Source: Streptomyces dioscori (lineage in GTDB: Bacteria > Actinomycetota > Actinomycetes > Streptomycetales > Streptomycetaceae). Taken from it: DNA of 64,000 nt. The notes under the pieces were generated by a model that ran no database searches, was not told the DNA's origin, and saw only the letters and a list, made by a program, of their open reading frames with translations. The position numbers and the translations under genes were made by a program. This document shows positions 15,493 through 24,061 of this stretch, in pieces (within the stretch, counting starts at the first letter, position 1; each line of letters opens with the position of its first letter). The stretch lies in NCBI RefSeq assembly GCF_003024195.1, contig NZ_KZ679055.1:186001-250000 (forward strand), in the 5' to 3' direction.

Positions 15493-16757
15493 GCGGAACG
15501 CTCCTTCCCGAATACGGTCAGTCCGGCGTCCCGCACGGCGTACGCGCTGCCGAGCAGGGCTCCTCGGGTGCGGTGCAGTGAGCCGCGCACCCGGCCGATC
15601 TTCGTGGTGCCGCCCCGTGAGACGAGACCGCCGAAGATCGATTCGTAGCGCTCGGCGATCCGGGACGGGTCGAAGCGCTCGGAGTCCTTGAGCGCCGCGT
15701 CCGCCATCCGCCGGCGCAGCGTGTCGTCGTTGATGAGTTCGAGCAGGCCGCCCGCGATGGCCTGGACGTTGCCGACCTGTACGAGGCGTCCGTCGACACC
15801 GTTGTCGATGATCTCCCCCGGGCCGTGCGGGCAGTCGGTGGAGACGACGGGCAGGCCGCAGCGCATGGCCTCGACGATGGTCATGCCGAACGATTCGAGG
15901 CTGGAGGTGACGGCGGCGATGGAGCCCTTGGCCCACTCCGGTTCGATGGGGTTGGCCGCTCCCATCAGCAGTACGTGGTTGTAGAGGCCCAGTTCGTCGA
16001 TGAGGTGGCGCAGTTTGTCCTTCTGCTTCCCGCTGCCGTAGATCCGCAGGCGCCAGTCGGGCCGCTCGGCGCGCACCAGGTCGAAGGCCTTGATGAGCAG
16101 GTCGTACCGCTTGACCGGGGCGAGCCGGCCGGCCGCGACGACCCATTTGCCGTTGCCGTCCGCGGGCTCTATGCCGGGCGCGGGCACCGAGTTGGGCACG
16201 GCTTCGACGTGCACCCCGGGCAGCCGCATCTTGGTGCGGTACGCGGCGGCGTCCGCCTCCGTGGTCGTGGTGACCGCGTCGAGACGCGGGTAGGCGCCGC
16301 GCAGTTCGGTGCGCAGTCCGACGGAGTGGCTGTCGAGGGTGAGGTGCTCCTGGCCGACGCGGGCCGGGCCGCGCCTGGTCTCGCGGGCCAGGTGCACGTT
16401 CAGGCCGGGGCGGGTGCCGACCACGACATCGGCGTCGACGGTGGAGAGGTGCTCGGCGATACGGCGGTCGGTCAGGGCGCTGTACTGCTCGTAGCGGATC
16501 TCTCCCTTCGGGAAGACCCGGGCAGGTTTCCGGTAGTCGGGGTCGTCGCCCTCGTACCCGGGGCCGCCCCTGCGCAGGTCCACGAGGTGGCGCAGGCGCA
16601 CGCGCGGGTTCCGTGCGAAGACCGGCTCCTCGCGGTGGCGGAGGACGGAGACGATCTCCACGTCGTGCTGTTCGGCCAGGGTGTTCGCAAGGTTGTACGT
16701 CGTCCGGATCGTCCCACCGATTCCGTAGGCGTTGTGTATAAGGAAGGAAATCTGCAT
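15489..16757 (-). CDS. Glycosyltransferase family 4
   Basis: 422 aa, GT-B fold, cytosolic. The N-domain begins MQISFLIHNAYGIGGTIRTT, a glycine-rich acceptor loop. The C-domain holds the nucleotide-sugar site: KWVVAAGRLAPVKRYDLLIK near residue 225, and SSLESFGMTIVEAMRCGLPV near 300-320 containing the ESFG..-x-EA signature. It transfers a sugar to a polymer or lipid acceptor, possibly teichoic or capsule-like. Its stop overlaps the next gene's start. It is the first gene of a two-gene operon. Confidence 0.88.
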   Translation of the reverse strand: MQISFLIHNAYGIGGTIRTTYNLANTLAEQHDVEIVSVLRHREEPVFARNPRVRLRHLVDLRRGGPGYEGDDPDYRKPARVFPKGEIRYEQYSALTDRRIAEHLSTVDADVVVGTRPGLNVHLARETRRGPARVGQEHLTLDSHSVGLRTELRGAYPRLDAVTTTTEADAAAYRTKMRLPGVHVEAVPNSVPAPGIEPADGNGKWVVAAGRLAPVKRYDLLIKAFDLVRAERPDWRLRIYGSGKQKDKLRHLIDELGLYNHVLLMGAANPIEPEWAKGSIAAVTSSLESFGMTIVEAMRCGLPVVSTDCPHGPGEIIDNGVDGRLVQVGNVQAIAGGLLELINDDTLRRRMADAALKDSERFDPSRIAERYESIFGGLVSRGGTTKIGRVRGSLHRTRGALLGSAYAVRDAGLTVFGKERSA

Positions 16758-16900
16758 GCGTCCCCGTATCTCCGGCTCGTCCAGCTACCAGAGGGTTAGA
16801 CCTGGGTACGGATGCGATGGTTGGGCTTGCTTATCACTCTGTTCCCGAACAGTTGCGCCATCGGTAACCAGATGGGGGAACCTTTTGGGGCCCGCGTGCA

Positions 16901-18199
16901 TCAGGGCTTGTAGGAGAGCTGCGGGACGTCGTGGCACTCGTGGTCCATGTCTCCCTGGCTCACCCATCCGCGGGCGTCCTCCCAGCGGGCCACCGACAGG
17001 CACGTCCTGCGCGTCCTGGGCGGTTCGGGCAGGTGCGCGAACCGGACCGGCAGCAGCAGCCCCTTCGCGGTGTACGGCTTCCCCGCGGCCATGTAGCGGT
17101 CGACGCACGCGCGCGTGACGCCCGTCCTCACGCAGGAGGTGGCCGCGTCCGTGAACCACATCGCGGCGGCCCAGCCCTCCACCTGCCACTGGGAGCGGGT
17201 CTTCAGCGCCTTCGTGCCGTCCCGGAACTCCCGTACGGCCTCGTGGCCCGTGTCCTCGTAGTTGCGGCTCGCGCCCGTCGCCCACAGGGTGTTGCGGCAG
17301 CGCGGGGAGTCCTTGTAGTCCTCGCGGACGGTGGACGTCCAGTTCTGCACGTTGGTGACCTTGGCGAGGACCTTCACCCCGACGTCGTCCATCGCCGCGC
17401 ACAGCCGGGCGTTGCCGTAGGTGTCGATGGCGTCGAGGACCAGGTCGGCGCCCTGCTCCCGCAGATCGGCCGCGACAGCCCGGAAGTTGGGGAGCGCGAA
17501 GTCGACCTGCTCGGTGACGACCTCGTACCCCTCGGCCTTCAGGCCCCGGACGACGAGCCGGGCGTACGCCGCCGACGCGGGCTGGTTGTACGAGACGACG
17601 GCCGCCGTACGCGCGCCCTGCCGCTCCTTGAAGTAGCGGTAGATCTCGGTGCCGCCGTACAACTCGCCGTCCCAGCCGGGTTCTCCGTTCCTCGGCGCGA
17701 GGCTGCCGTAGATCCCGTAGAGGTGCGGCCAGGTGTCGTAGGCCGCGCCGATGGGCTGCCCTCCGATGTCGGGCACGCGCGCGCGGGAGACCCGGGAGGC
17801 GCCCGCGTAGTCGAGGGCGGTGGTGGCGACGAGGGCCACCACCTCGTCCTCGTCGACGAGCTTGTGCACGCACTCGTTGTTGCCGACGCCGCTGCCGCCG
17901 TCGTCGCACGTGCGCACCTCGACCCTGCGTCCCGCGATGCCGCCGCGTGCGTTCAGGGCGTCGAACCAGGCCTTCGCGCCGTCGCGCGGACCGGTGAAGG
18001 CGTCGCCGCCGACCGGGCTGGTGGCGCTCGTGACGATGCCCACGCGGATCGGCTCCGCGGTGGTGCTGGCGGGCGTGCGGTCGGGCCGGTTCTCGAAGTC
18101 GCTCTCGGGGAGGCGGCTGCCGCAGGCCGTGCCCGCCAGGAGCAGCAGGAACAGCAGGCCCGCGACAGCGGATTCAGCAGCCCGGCCCCGGCGAGGCAT
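16901..18199 (-). CDS. Branched-chain-amino-acid-type ABC substrate-binding lipoprotein
   Basis: 432 aa. A signal peptide ends in the lipobox LLAGTAC (Cys near 27). The mature part is a periplasmic-binding-protein-type-I fold: IRVGIVTSATSPVGGDAFTG, then ALNARGGIAGRRVEVRTCDD, typical of LivJ-like receptors. Several conserved Cys residues suggest disulfides. It would feed the fused LivH-LivM-LivG permease/ATPase at 19415, encoded divergently. Its start overlaps the end of the lipoprotein gene 18174 by 26 nt, implying coupled expression. Confidence 0.87.
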   Translation of the reverse strand: MPRRGRAAESAVAGLLFLLLLAGTACGSRLPESDFENRPDRTPASTTAEPIRVGIVTSATSPVGGDAFTGPRDGAKAWFDALNARGGIAGRRVEVRTCDDGGSGVGNNECVHKLVDEDEVVALVATTALDYAGASRVSRARVPDIGGQPIGAAYDTWPHLYGIYGSLAPRNGEPGWDGELYGGTEIYRYFKERQGARTAAVVSYNQPASAAYARLVVRGLKAEGYEVVTEQVDFALPNFRAVAADLREQGADLVLDAIDTYGNARLCAAMDDVGVKVLAKVTNVQNWTSTVREDYKDSPRCRNTLWATGASRNYEDTGHEAVREFRDGTKALKTRSQWQVEGWAAAMWFTDAATSCVRTGVTRACVDRYMAAGKPYTAKGLLLPVRFAHLPEPPRTRRTCLSVARWEDARGWVSQGDMDHECHDVPQLSYKP

Positions 18200-18713
18200 T
18201 GCCGCTCAGCGTGACCAGACCGCACAGCGTCCTGACCGACACCTTCCAGGTGCCGTCCTGTTCGACGGAGGTCCCGGCGGCGTCCGGCATGACCGTGGCG
18301 CCCTTCAGGGTGAGCGTGTACGTGACGTCCGCGCCGGTCGGCGAGGTGAAGGCGACCTTGCCGACCGTCGCCTCCACCTGTCCGCCCCGCTCGTCGCCGC
18401 TGAAGCTCTTCAGGACCGCGTCCATCGCGTCGCCGTTCTCCAGGACGGCCTGTTTCTCCTTCGTGGGGACGGCGGGGTCGAAGAACTTCTTCCAGTTCTC
18501 CTTGATCTCCTTCTCGGCCGCCGCCGGGTCGTCCGGCGCGCTCGCGCTCGGACTCGGCACGGCCTCCGAGGTCCGCTCCGCGGAGGGCGAGGGCGGATCC
18601 GTGTCGTCACCGCCGCTGTCGTCGCCGCACGCCGTGAGGGCCGGGGCGAGCAGGAGCACCGCCACCGCCAGCCCACGGCCCGTACCCCGCCTGAGATCAC
18701 TCCCGAGAACCAT
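18174..18713 (-). CDS. Putative lipoprotein of unknown function
   Basis: 179 aa from the ATG at 18713, with GGTGAG 5-10 nt upstream; a GTG three codons earlier is possible. A signal peptide with lipobox APALTAC is followed by a Ser/Pro/Asp-rich spacer of roughly 35 residues and a folded domain of about 115 (KEIKENWKKFFDPAVPTKEK onward) ending NASPGPGC. The domain resembles the low-molecular-weight NTF2-like/antigen-MTB12-type Streptomyces lipoproteins; I hold that lightly. Transcribed with the binding protein at 16901 and divergent from the transporter. Confidence 0.7.
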   Translation of the reverse strand: MVLGSDLRRGTGRGLAVAVLLLAPALTACGDDSGGDDTDPPSPSAERTSEAVPSPSASAPDDPAAAEKEIKENWKKFFDPAVPTKEKQAVLENGDAMDAVLKSFSGDERGGQVEATVGKVAFTSPTGADVTYTLTLKGATVMPDAAGTSVEQDGTWKVSVRTLCGLVTLSGNASPGPGC

Positions 18714-18788
18714 CTGGCTCACCACCGGGTGTCGGTCCGGGCCGTGCGCGCCCGGAGCTTTCAGGGACAGCTTCCAGAAGGCATAGTG

Positions 18789-18808
18789 CAAGTCCGTCGG
18801 CGGACTTG
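18789..18808. promoter_or_regulatory. Perfect 8-4-8 inverted repeat between divergent transporter units
   Basis: CAAGTCCG, TCGG, CGGACTTG. Lies 76 nt upstream of the lipoprotein start (18713) and 47 nt upstream of the 18855 start. Placement in a 141-bp divergent promoter region fits an operator acting on both units. Confidence 0.45.
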
Positions 18809-18854
18809 GAAGACAGCCGCACACATACGGCCGGACACATCATGTGGAGCCCCC

Positions 18855-19415
18855 ATGCGGACTGCTCGACTGCGGAATGTGCGTCCCGTCCTCTGGGCCG
18901 GGTGGGCGGCGCTCGCCACGGGCGCGGTGCTGTGCGTCCTCGGCTGGTACGGGATCTCCGGCGAGCGGTACGCGGAACGGCAGCTGCCCTACCTCGCGTC
19001 CTGCACGGTGCCCGGAGCGGCCCTGATCATCGCCGCGGCGGTCCTCCTCACCCACGGCAGGAACGCCCTCGCGGCGACTCGTGTGGAGGAGCTGTACGGG
19101 CTCCTGGTGGCGGCCGGCCCCGAGGACGCCGCCTCCGCCGACGGGCCGGCCGCCGCGCCCGTGGCGGTCAGCGGGGATCTGCTGATGGTGCCGGGCGGCA
19201 CGCTGTGGCACCGCGCGGACTGCCCGCTCGTCGCCGGGAAGCCGGAAGCCCTGCCGGTCGACTCGCGGGTCCTCGCGGGCGGGGACCTGGCCCCCTGCCC
19301 GATCTGCGAACCTACGGCCTCGGACGACCCCGCGGACGAGTCCCCAGGCGCCTCCCCCGATGTCTCCCCCGGCGCCTCCTCGGACGGTCCCTCGTCCGGG
19401 GCGGCGACCGGCTGA
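18855..19415 (+). CDS. Membrane protein with Ada-like zinc-binding motif
   Basis: 186 aa, SD GGAG 7 nt before the ATG. Two membrane segments (about residues 10-32 and 50-68) precede a cytosolic domain. That domain carries GTLWHRADCPLVAGK followed about 20 residues on by LAPCPICEP: an H-x3-C ... C-x2-C arrangement like the metal site of Ada-type and nuclease-associated zinc modules. The end is Pro/Ser/Asp-rich. Its TGA overlaps the ATG of the LivHMG fusion (TGATG), so it is made with the transporter and may be a regulator or accessory subunit. Confidence 0.65.
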   Translation: MRTARLRNVRPVLWAGWAALATGAVLCVLGWYGISGERYAERQLPYLASCTVPGAALIIAAAVLLTHGRNALAATRVEELYGLLVAAGPEDAASADGPAAAPVAVSGDLLMVPGGTLWHRADCPLVAGKPEALPVDSRVLAGGDLAPCPICEPTASDDPADESPGASPDVSPGASSDGPSSGAATG

Positions 19416-22400
19416 TGGCGTCACCGATGTCGTCACCACTGATGTCGTCACTGACGTACGACCTCACGCTCGCCGGGCTCTCCGTGGGCAGCGCCGCCGC
19501 GCTCACCGGGATCGGACTGGTCGTCACCCACCGGGCGACGGGCGTGCTCAACTTCGCGCACGGCGCTATCGCGATGGTGTGCGCCTACGTGCTGCGCGGG
19601 CTCACCGTCGAGTGGGACTGGCCACTCTCGCTCGCCGCGCCGCTCACCCTGCTCGTGGTGGCTCCGGCGATCGGTGCGGCGCTGGAACGATTCGTCTTCC
19701 GCCCCCTGGCCGTCCTGGGCGGCGACCCCGCGCAGACCCTCGTCGCGTCCATCGGCGTGTTCGTCCTGCTCGTCGGAGGGGCGGCGCTCGTATGGGGGCC
19801 GGGCGCGCGCTCGGACGCGCCGACGCTCGTCTCCGCGGACCCCTGGGGGCAGTTGACGGTGGCAGTCGTGCTGGCCGCCGGCGTGGGAGCGGTGATCCGC
19901 CGTACCCGCTTCGGCCGCGAACTGCGGGCCGTCGTCGACGACCGTTCGCTCGCCGCGCTGACCGGCGTCGACGCGGACCGGGTGGCCGCGGCGGGCTGGG
20001 CGTTCGGCTCGTTCACCGCGGGCCTGACGGGGGTGCTGCTGGCCCCGTACGTACGCCTGGACCCGTACGGCATGCCCCTGCTGGTCATGGAGGTGGTGGC
20101 GGTCGCGGTGGCCGCCCGGATGCGGAGCCTGCCGGTGGCGGTGGTGGTGGCCCTGGGCATCGGCGTCGCCCAGAGCCAGCTGACCCGGCTGCACCCCGGA
20201 GGCCGCCTCGAACCCCTCCTCCAGGCGGTCGGCGCGAACCTCTTCGTCGTCGCCCTGCTTGTCGCCGCCCTGGTGCTGCCGGGGATCGGCGCCCGGGACG
20301 CCCTCCCGCGCACGGCGACGGCCCGCGTGCCGACCCCGCCGGGCGCGTGGATCGTCGCGGCGGTCCTGTTCCTCCTTCCCCTGGGCTTCGCGGGTACGGA
20401 CCTGCACACGGCGGTCCAGGTACCGGCGCTGGGCGTGGTCCTGCTCTCCCTGGTCGTGGTCACGGGCCGCGGCGGCCAGATCTCCCTCGGCCAGGCCGCG
20501 TACGCGGGTCTGGGCGCCCTCTTCACGGCACTGCTGGCGGCGGGCCGCTTCCCGGGCCTGCCCGAACTCCCGGAACTGGCCGCGCTCATGGCCGCCGTAC
20601 TGCTGGTGGCGCCCCTGGGCCTGCTGACGGGCTGGCCCGCCATCCGCCGCCACGGTCTGGCCCTCGCCCTGGCGACCTTCGCGGTGGGCGTCGGCGTCAG
20701 CCGCTTCGTCCTCGCCCAGCCGTACGCCACCTCGGGCCTGAGCCTGGGCCGCCCGGCCGCCTTCGAGGGCGACCGCGCGTACTACGCACTGGAACTCCTC
20801 CTCCTGGCGGGCGCGGTGTGGGCCGTCCACGCGCTCCGCCGGGGCCGTACCGGCCGTGCCCTGGCCGCGATGCGGGACCACGAGGCGGGCGCGTCGGCGG
20901 CGGGCGTCCGCGTCCCGCGCCTCAAACTGACGGCCTTCGTCGCGGGCGCGGCGCTGGCCGCGCTGGGCGGCGGCATGCTCGGCATGGGCGTACGCGCCTT
21001 CGACCCGGCGGCGTACGACCCGGTCCGCGCTCTGCTGTGGTTCGCCGCGATCGTGGTGCTCGGCGCCGACAGCGTCCTGGGTGCCCTGCTCGCGGCGGCC
21101 CTCCTGGTCGGCCTGGACGCGGGCACGCGCGGCGGCGTGGCAGCGGCGGCGACAGGCATCCTGGCGGTCCTGATCGGCCGCTTCCCCGGCGGCCCGTACG
21201 AGGCCCTGCGCTCAGCTGCATCAGGCCTGCGCCTGCACCGCGAAGTGACATTGACCCCGCTGGGGGCGGGGGCGCGACGAACGGTCCGAGCGCGGCTACG
21301 GAACGCGGGCACGTCGCGGGGTTCGCGGGACGCCACGGCCGAGTCACGCTCGGCCGGCACGCCCACGGCGGAAGCACCCTGGGCGGGAACGCCCGGAAAG
21401 GGATCGCCCAGGGAGGGATCGCCCCCGCCGGGGAGGCCTGCCGCGGCGACGCTCCCGGAGGGGACGCGCCCGGAGGGGAGGCCGGCGGTGGGGAGGCCGG
21501 TTGTAGAGAGGCCCACGGTGGGGACACCTCCGGTGGAGAGGCCCGTGCCGGGGACGTCTGCCGCCACTGACACGCTGCGCTTTCGCGCCGTCGAACAGCC
21601 GCTGGTACGACGGCCGGTGCCACCGGCCGGGTCCGACGCCGACGGCTCCGGTACGCGGTGGCCGTCCGGCGCGGCGGAACGGGCCGGGTCCGACCGTGGC
21701 CCTGGCCCGTGCGCGGCCGCTGCGGGCGCGGGCGGCGCGGGCGGCCCCGGTGGCGCCGCGGGGGCTGGGGTGAGGCCCCTCCGCCCTCCGGGTGGCCGCT
21801 CGGCACCCGGCCCTCCCGTACTGCGGGCCCGGGCCCTGCGCGTCGCGTACGACGGGTTCACCGCGCTGGACGGGGTCGACCTCGATCTGCCGCCCGGCCG
21901 GATCACCGCGGTCGTCGGGCCCAACGGGGCCGGGAAGAGCACGCTGTTCCACTGCCTCGCCGGAACCGTCCGGCCGGTGTCGGGCCGCGTCGCGCTCGGG
22001 GAACGGGACATCACCCGGCTGCCCGCCCACGCACGGACACGGCTCGGCATCGCCCGCACGTTCCAGCAACTGGCCGTCTTCCCGACCCTGACCGTGGCCG
22101 AGAACGTCCAAGTGGGCGCCGAGCAGGGGCGGGTCACGGACACCGGAGCGGCGGAACGGGCCCTGCGGCTGCTCGGGCTCGACGGAACCGTACGGACGCT
22201 GCCCGCCGCGGACCTGCCCACCGGGACCCTGCGACGCGTCGAACTCGCCCGCGCCCTCGCCGCAAGCCCACGCGTCCTGCTGCTCGACGAACCCGCGGCC
22301 GGTCTCGACACGGGCGAAGTGACGGCACTGGCCCGCGTGCTGCGCGCGCTCGCCGCCGACGGAACGGCCCTGCTCGTCGTCGAGCACGATCTCGACCTGG

Positions 22401-22525
22401 TCGCCGGACTCGCCGACACCGTGCACGTCATGACCGCGGGCCGCGTCGTCGCCTCCGGCCCCGCCGACCACGTACTCGAAGGGCTGGACGAGTACGACGA
22501 CGGGGCAGGCAGGTCCGGCGGATGA
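19415..22525 (+). CDS. Fused LivH-LivM-LivG branched-chain-type ABC transporter
   Basis: 1036 aa, one open frame. Residues about 1-290 are a LivH permease (TGIGLVVTHRATGVLNFAHG near 33-52). About 300-600 are a LivM permease (VTGRGGQISLGQAAYAGLGA, then YDPVRALLWFAAIVVLGADS). About 608-801 are a Gly/Pro/Thr-rich degenerate linker. About 802-1036 are a LivG ATPase: Walker A GPNGAGKST near 834, signature LPTGTLRRVELARAL, Walker B VLLLDEPAAGLD and switch VVEHDLDL. These are normally three proteins. Starts at the ATGs 12 and 27 nt downstream are possible. The ATGA overlap with the next gene gives a 1:1 LivF partner. Confidence 0.87.
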   Translation: MASPMSSPLMSSLTYDLTLAGLSVGSAAALTGIGLVVTHRATGVLNFAHGAIAMVCAYVLRGLTVEWDWPLSLAAPLTLLVVAPAIGAALERFVFRPLAVLGGDPAQTLVASIGVFVLLVGGAALVWGPGARSDAPTLVSADPWGQLTVAVVLAAGVGAVIRRTRFGRELRAVVDDRSLAALTGVDADRVAAAGWAFGSFTAGLTGVLLAPYVRLDPYGMPLLVMEVVAVAVAARMRSLPVAVVVALGIGVAQSQLTRLHPGGRLEPLLQAVGANLFVVALLVAALVLPGIGARDALPRTATARVPTPPGAWIVAAVLFLLPLGFAGTDLHTAVQVPALGVVLLSLVVVTGRGGQISLGQAAYAGLGALFTALLAAGRFPGLPELPELAALMAAVLLVAPLGLLTGWPAIRRHGLALALATFAVGVGVSRFVLAQPYATSGLSLGRPAAFEGDRAYYALELLLLAGAVWAVHALRRGRTGRALAAMRDHEAGASAAGVRVPRLKLTAFVAGAALAALGGGMLGMGVRAFDPAAYDPVRALLWFAAIVVLGADSVLGALLAAALLVGLDAGTRGGVAAAATGILAVLIGRFPGGPYEALRSAASGLRLHREVTLTPLGAGARRTVRARLRNAGTSRGSRDATAESRSAGTPTAEAPWAGTPGKGSPREGSPPPGRPAAATLPEGTRPEGRPAVGRPVVERPTVGTPPVERPVPGTSAATDTLRFRAVEQPLVRRPVPPAGSDADGSGTRWPSGAAERAGSDRGPGPCAAAAGAGGAGGPGGAAGAGVRPLRPPGGRSAPGPPVLRARALRVAYDGFTALDGVDLDLPPGRITAVVGPNGAGKSTLFHCLAGTVRPVSGRVALGERDITRLPAHARTRLGIARTFQQLAVFPTLTVAENVQVGAEQGRVTDTGAAERALRLLGLDGTVRTLPAADLPTGTLRRVELARALAASPRVLLLDEPAAGLDTGEVTALARVLRALAADGTALLVVEHDLDLVAGLADTVHVMTAGRVVASGPADHVLEGLDEYDDGAGRSGG

Positions 22526-23244
22526 GCGCGGCCGGGATCTCGCTGCGCCACGCGCGCGTGCGCTACGGCCCACTGGAGGCCCTGCACGGCGTCACCCTCC
22601 ACGCGCCCGCGCCCGGCGTCACCGTCCTGCTCGGCCGCAACGGCTCCGGCCGTACGACCGCGCTCCGCGCCCTGGCCGGCACCCTGCCCCTGTCCCACGG
22701 CGCCGTGGTCTGGGACGGCGCCGACGTCACACGTCTGCGCGCGTACGAACGGGCCCGCCGCGGCCTGTGCCTCGTCCCTGACCGCCGTGCGGTGTTCGCC
22801 TCGCTCACGGTTCGCGAGAACCTCGAACTGGCCGCCTCGGGACGCCCCTTCTCGCCCGCCCTCGACGCCTACCCACGGCTCGACGCCCTGCTGCCCCGAA
22901 GAGCGGGCACGCTCTCCGGCGGCGAGCAGCGCATGCTCGCCCTCTCCCGCGCCCTGCTGGCACGCGCGCGCGTGGTCCTCGTCGACGAGCCCGCACAGGG
23001 CATGTCCCCGACGGTCGCGGCCCGCACGTACGAGCTGCTGCGCGGCCTCGACGCCTGCGTGGTCGTGGCCGAACAGCGCCTGCCGCCCGGCCTGTGCGCC
23101 GCCCCGAACCTCGTGTACGAACTCCGGCGCGGCGCGGTCGTGTTCAGCGGCGAGGCGACAGAGAGGGTGACAGCGACGGGAACGGGGACGGGGACGGGGA
23201 GGTCTGCGGCGTCGGGTCCGTCAGGACCGGCGAGGCCGACGTGA
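22522..23244 (+). CDS. LivF-type ABC ATPase with Arg in Walker A
   Basis: 240 aa. The second ATPase of the branched-chain-type importer, paired with the LivG domain of the preceding fusion and overlapping it by 4 nt. Signature LSGGEQRMLALSRALL, Walker B RVVLVDEPAQGMSP and the LivF-style EQR at the switch are intact. Walker A reads LLGRNGSGRTTAL: residue 44, the nucleotide-binding Lys, is Arg. ATP hydrolysis at this site may be weakened. The last 100 nt, coding a Thr/Gly/Ser-rich tail, overlap the convergent gene at 23144. Confidence 0.87.
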   Translation: MSAAGISLRHARVRYGPLEALHGVTLHAPAPGVTVLLGRNGSGRTTALRALAGTLPLSHGAVVWDGADVTRLRAYERARRGLCLVPDRRAVFASLTVRENLELAASGRPFSPALDAYPRLDALLPRRAGTLSGGEQRMLALSRALLARARVVLVDEPAQGMSPTVAARTYELLRGLDACVVVAEQRLPPGLCAAPNLVYELRRGAVVFSGEATERVTATGTGTGTGRSAASGPSGPARPT

Positions 23245-23971
23245 CCGGCGCGGAGGGGACGGCCGGGGGGACAGGGAGGACCGGCTGAGTCGGCTGGACC
23301 GGCTGGGTCGGCCGGGTCGGCCGGGTCGAGGGGATCAGCGGAGTCGGTGTGCTCGGGCGGCTCGCGGCGGGCGCCGGCTCACCCCCTCCGCCGGTCTGGG
23401 AAGTGAGCCGCCGTCCCGGGCCCGCCCCCTTCGGAAGCCGCAGCATCGTGCCGATGTTCAGGCGGTCCGGACGCGCCCCGACCAGCTGCCGGTTGAGCTT
23501 GTAGAGCGCCTTCCACCCGCCCTTGACGCGGTAGGCCCGGGCAATCGAGGAGAGACTCTCCCCCCGCCTCACCACATGCGCGCGGCCCGTGAGCCCGTAC
23601 CTCTTGGAGCAGACGGGCCAGGCCTTCCAGCCCTGCACGCGCAGTACTTCCTCGGCGACCCTGATCTGTTCGTCGCGCGTGGCCAGGTCGGCCCGCCGCG
23701 CGTAGGCGAGGCCGCCGAACGTCCGCCAGGTGGGCTGCCAGAACTGCAGCCCTCCGTAGAAGCCGTTCCCGGTGTTCGCGTTCCAGCGGCCGGAGCTCTC
23801 GCACTTCGCAACGCAGCCCCACGGCCAGCGGTCCTTCGCACAGGCGTACGGCGCCCGGTCCGCCGTCGCGGGGCCGGACGCCGGGGTCGGTGGTGCCGCC
23901 GCCTCCGCGGGGGCCGGCAGGGCCAGAACCGCGGCGACGACAGCCGCGTACCGCATGCGCTTGATCGACAT
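23144..23971 (-). CDS. Secreted Rpf-like transglycosylase with LysM domain
   Basis: 275 aa. A signal peptide (cleavage near AEAAAP) is followed by the resuscitation-promoting-factor core: CVAKCESSGRWNANTGNGFY, then GGLQFWQPTWRTFGGLAYA, with the catalytic Glu in CESSG. A LysM domain (HVVRRGESLSSIARAY) follows near residue 130-180. The rest is a Thr/Pro/Ser spacer of about 80 residues. It cleaves peptidoglycan outside the cell and is linked to spore germination and growth. The low-complexity 3' end overlaps livF on the other strand by 101 nt. Confidence 0.87.
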   Translation of the reverse strand: MSIKRMRYAAVVAAVLALPAPAEAAAPPTPASGPATADRAPYACAKDRWPWGCVAKCESSGRWNANTGNGFYGGLQFWQPTWRTFGGLAYARRADLATRDEQIRVAEEVLRVQGWKAWPVCSKRYGLTGRAHVVRRGESLSSIARAYRVKGGWKALYKLNRQLVGARPDRLNIGTMLRLPKGAGPGRRLTSQTGGGGEPAPAASRPSTPTPLIPSTRPTRPTQPVQPTQPVLPVPPAVPSAPVTSASPVLTDPTPQTSPSPSPFPSLSPSLSPRR

Positions 23972-24061
23972 CGGGCCACGCTAGGTGGGGGTGCGGCGCC
24001 CTTCCACGAGCCGCGCGGGCGGTTGCAGGGGGCCCACCCGGTCGGCCGCGTGCGTTCTTGC

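Noticed and set aside
19360..21570. 736-aa frame overlapping the LivHMG gene
   Set aside because: Arg/Gly/Pro-rich shadow frame caused by GC bias; the other frame has clear permease and ATPase motifs.
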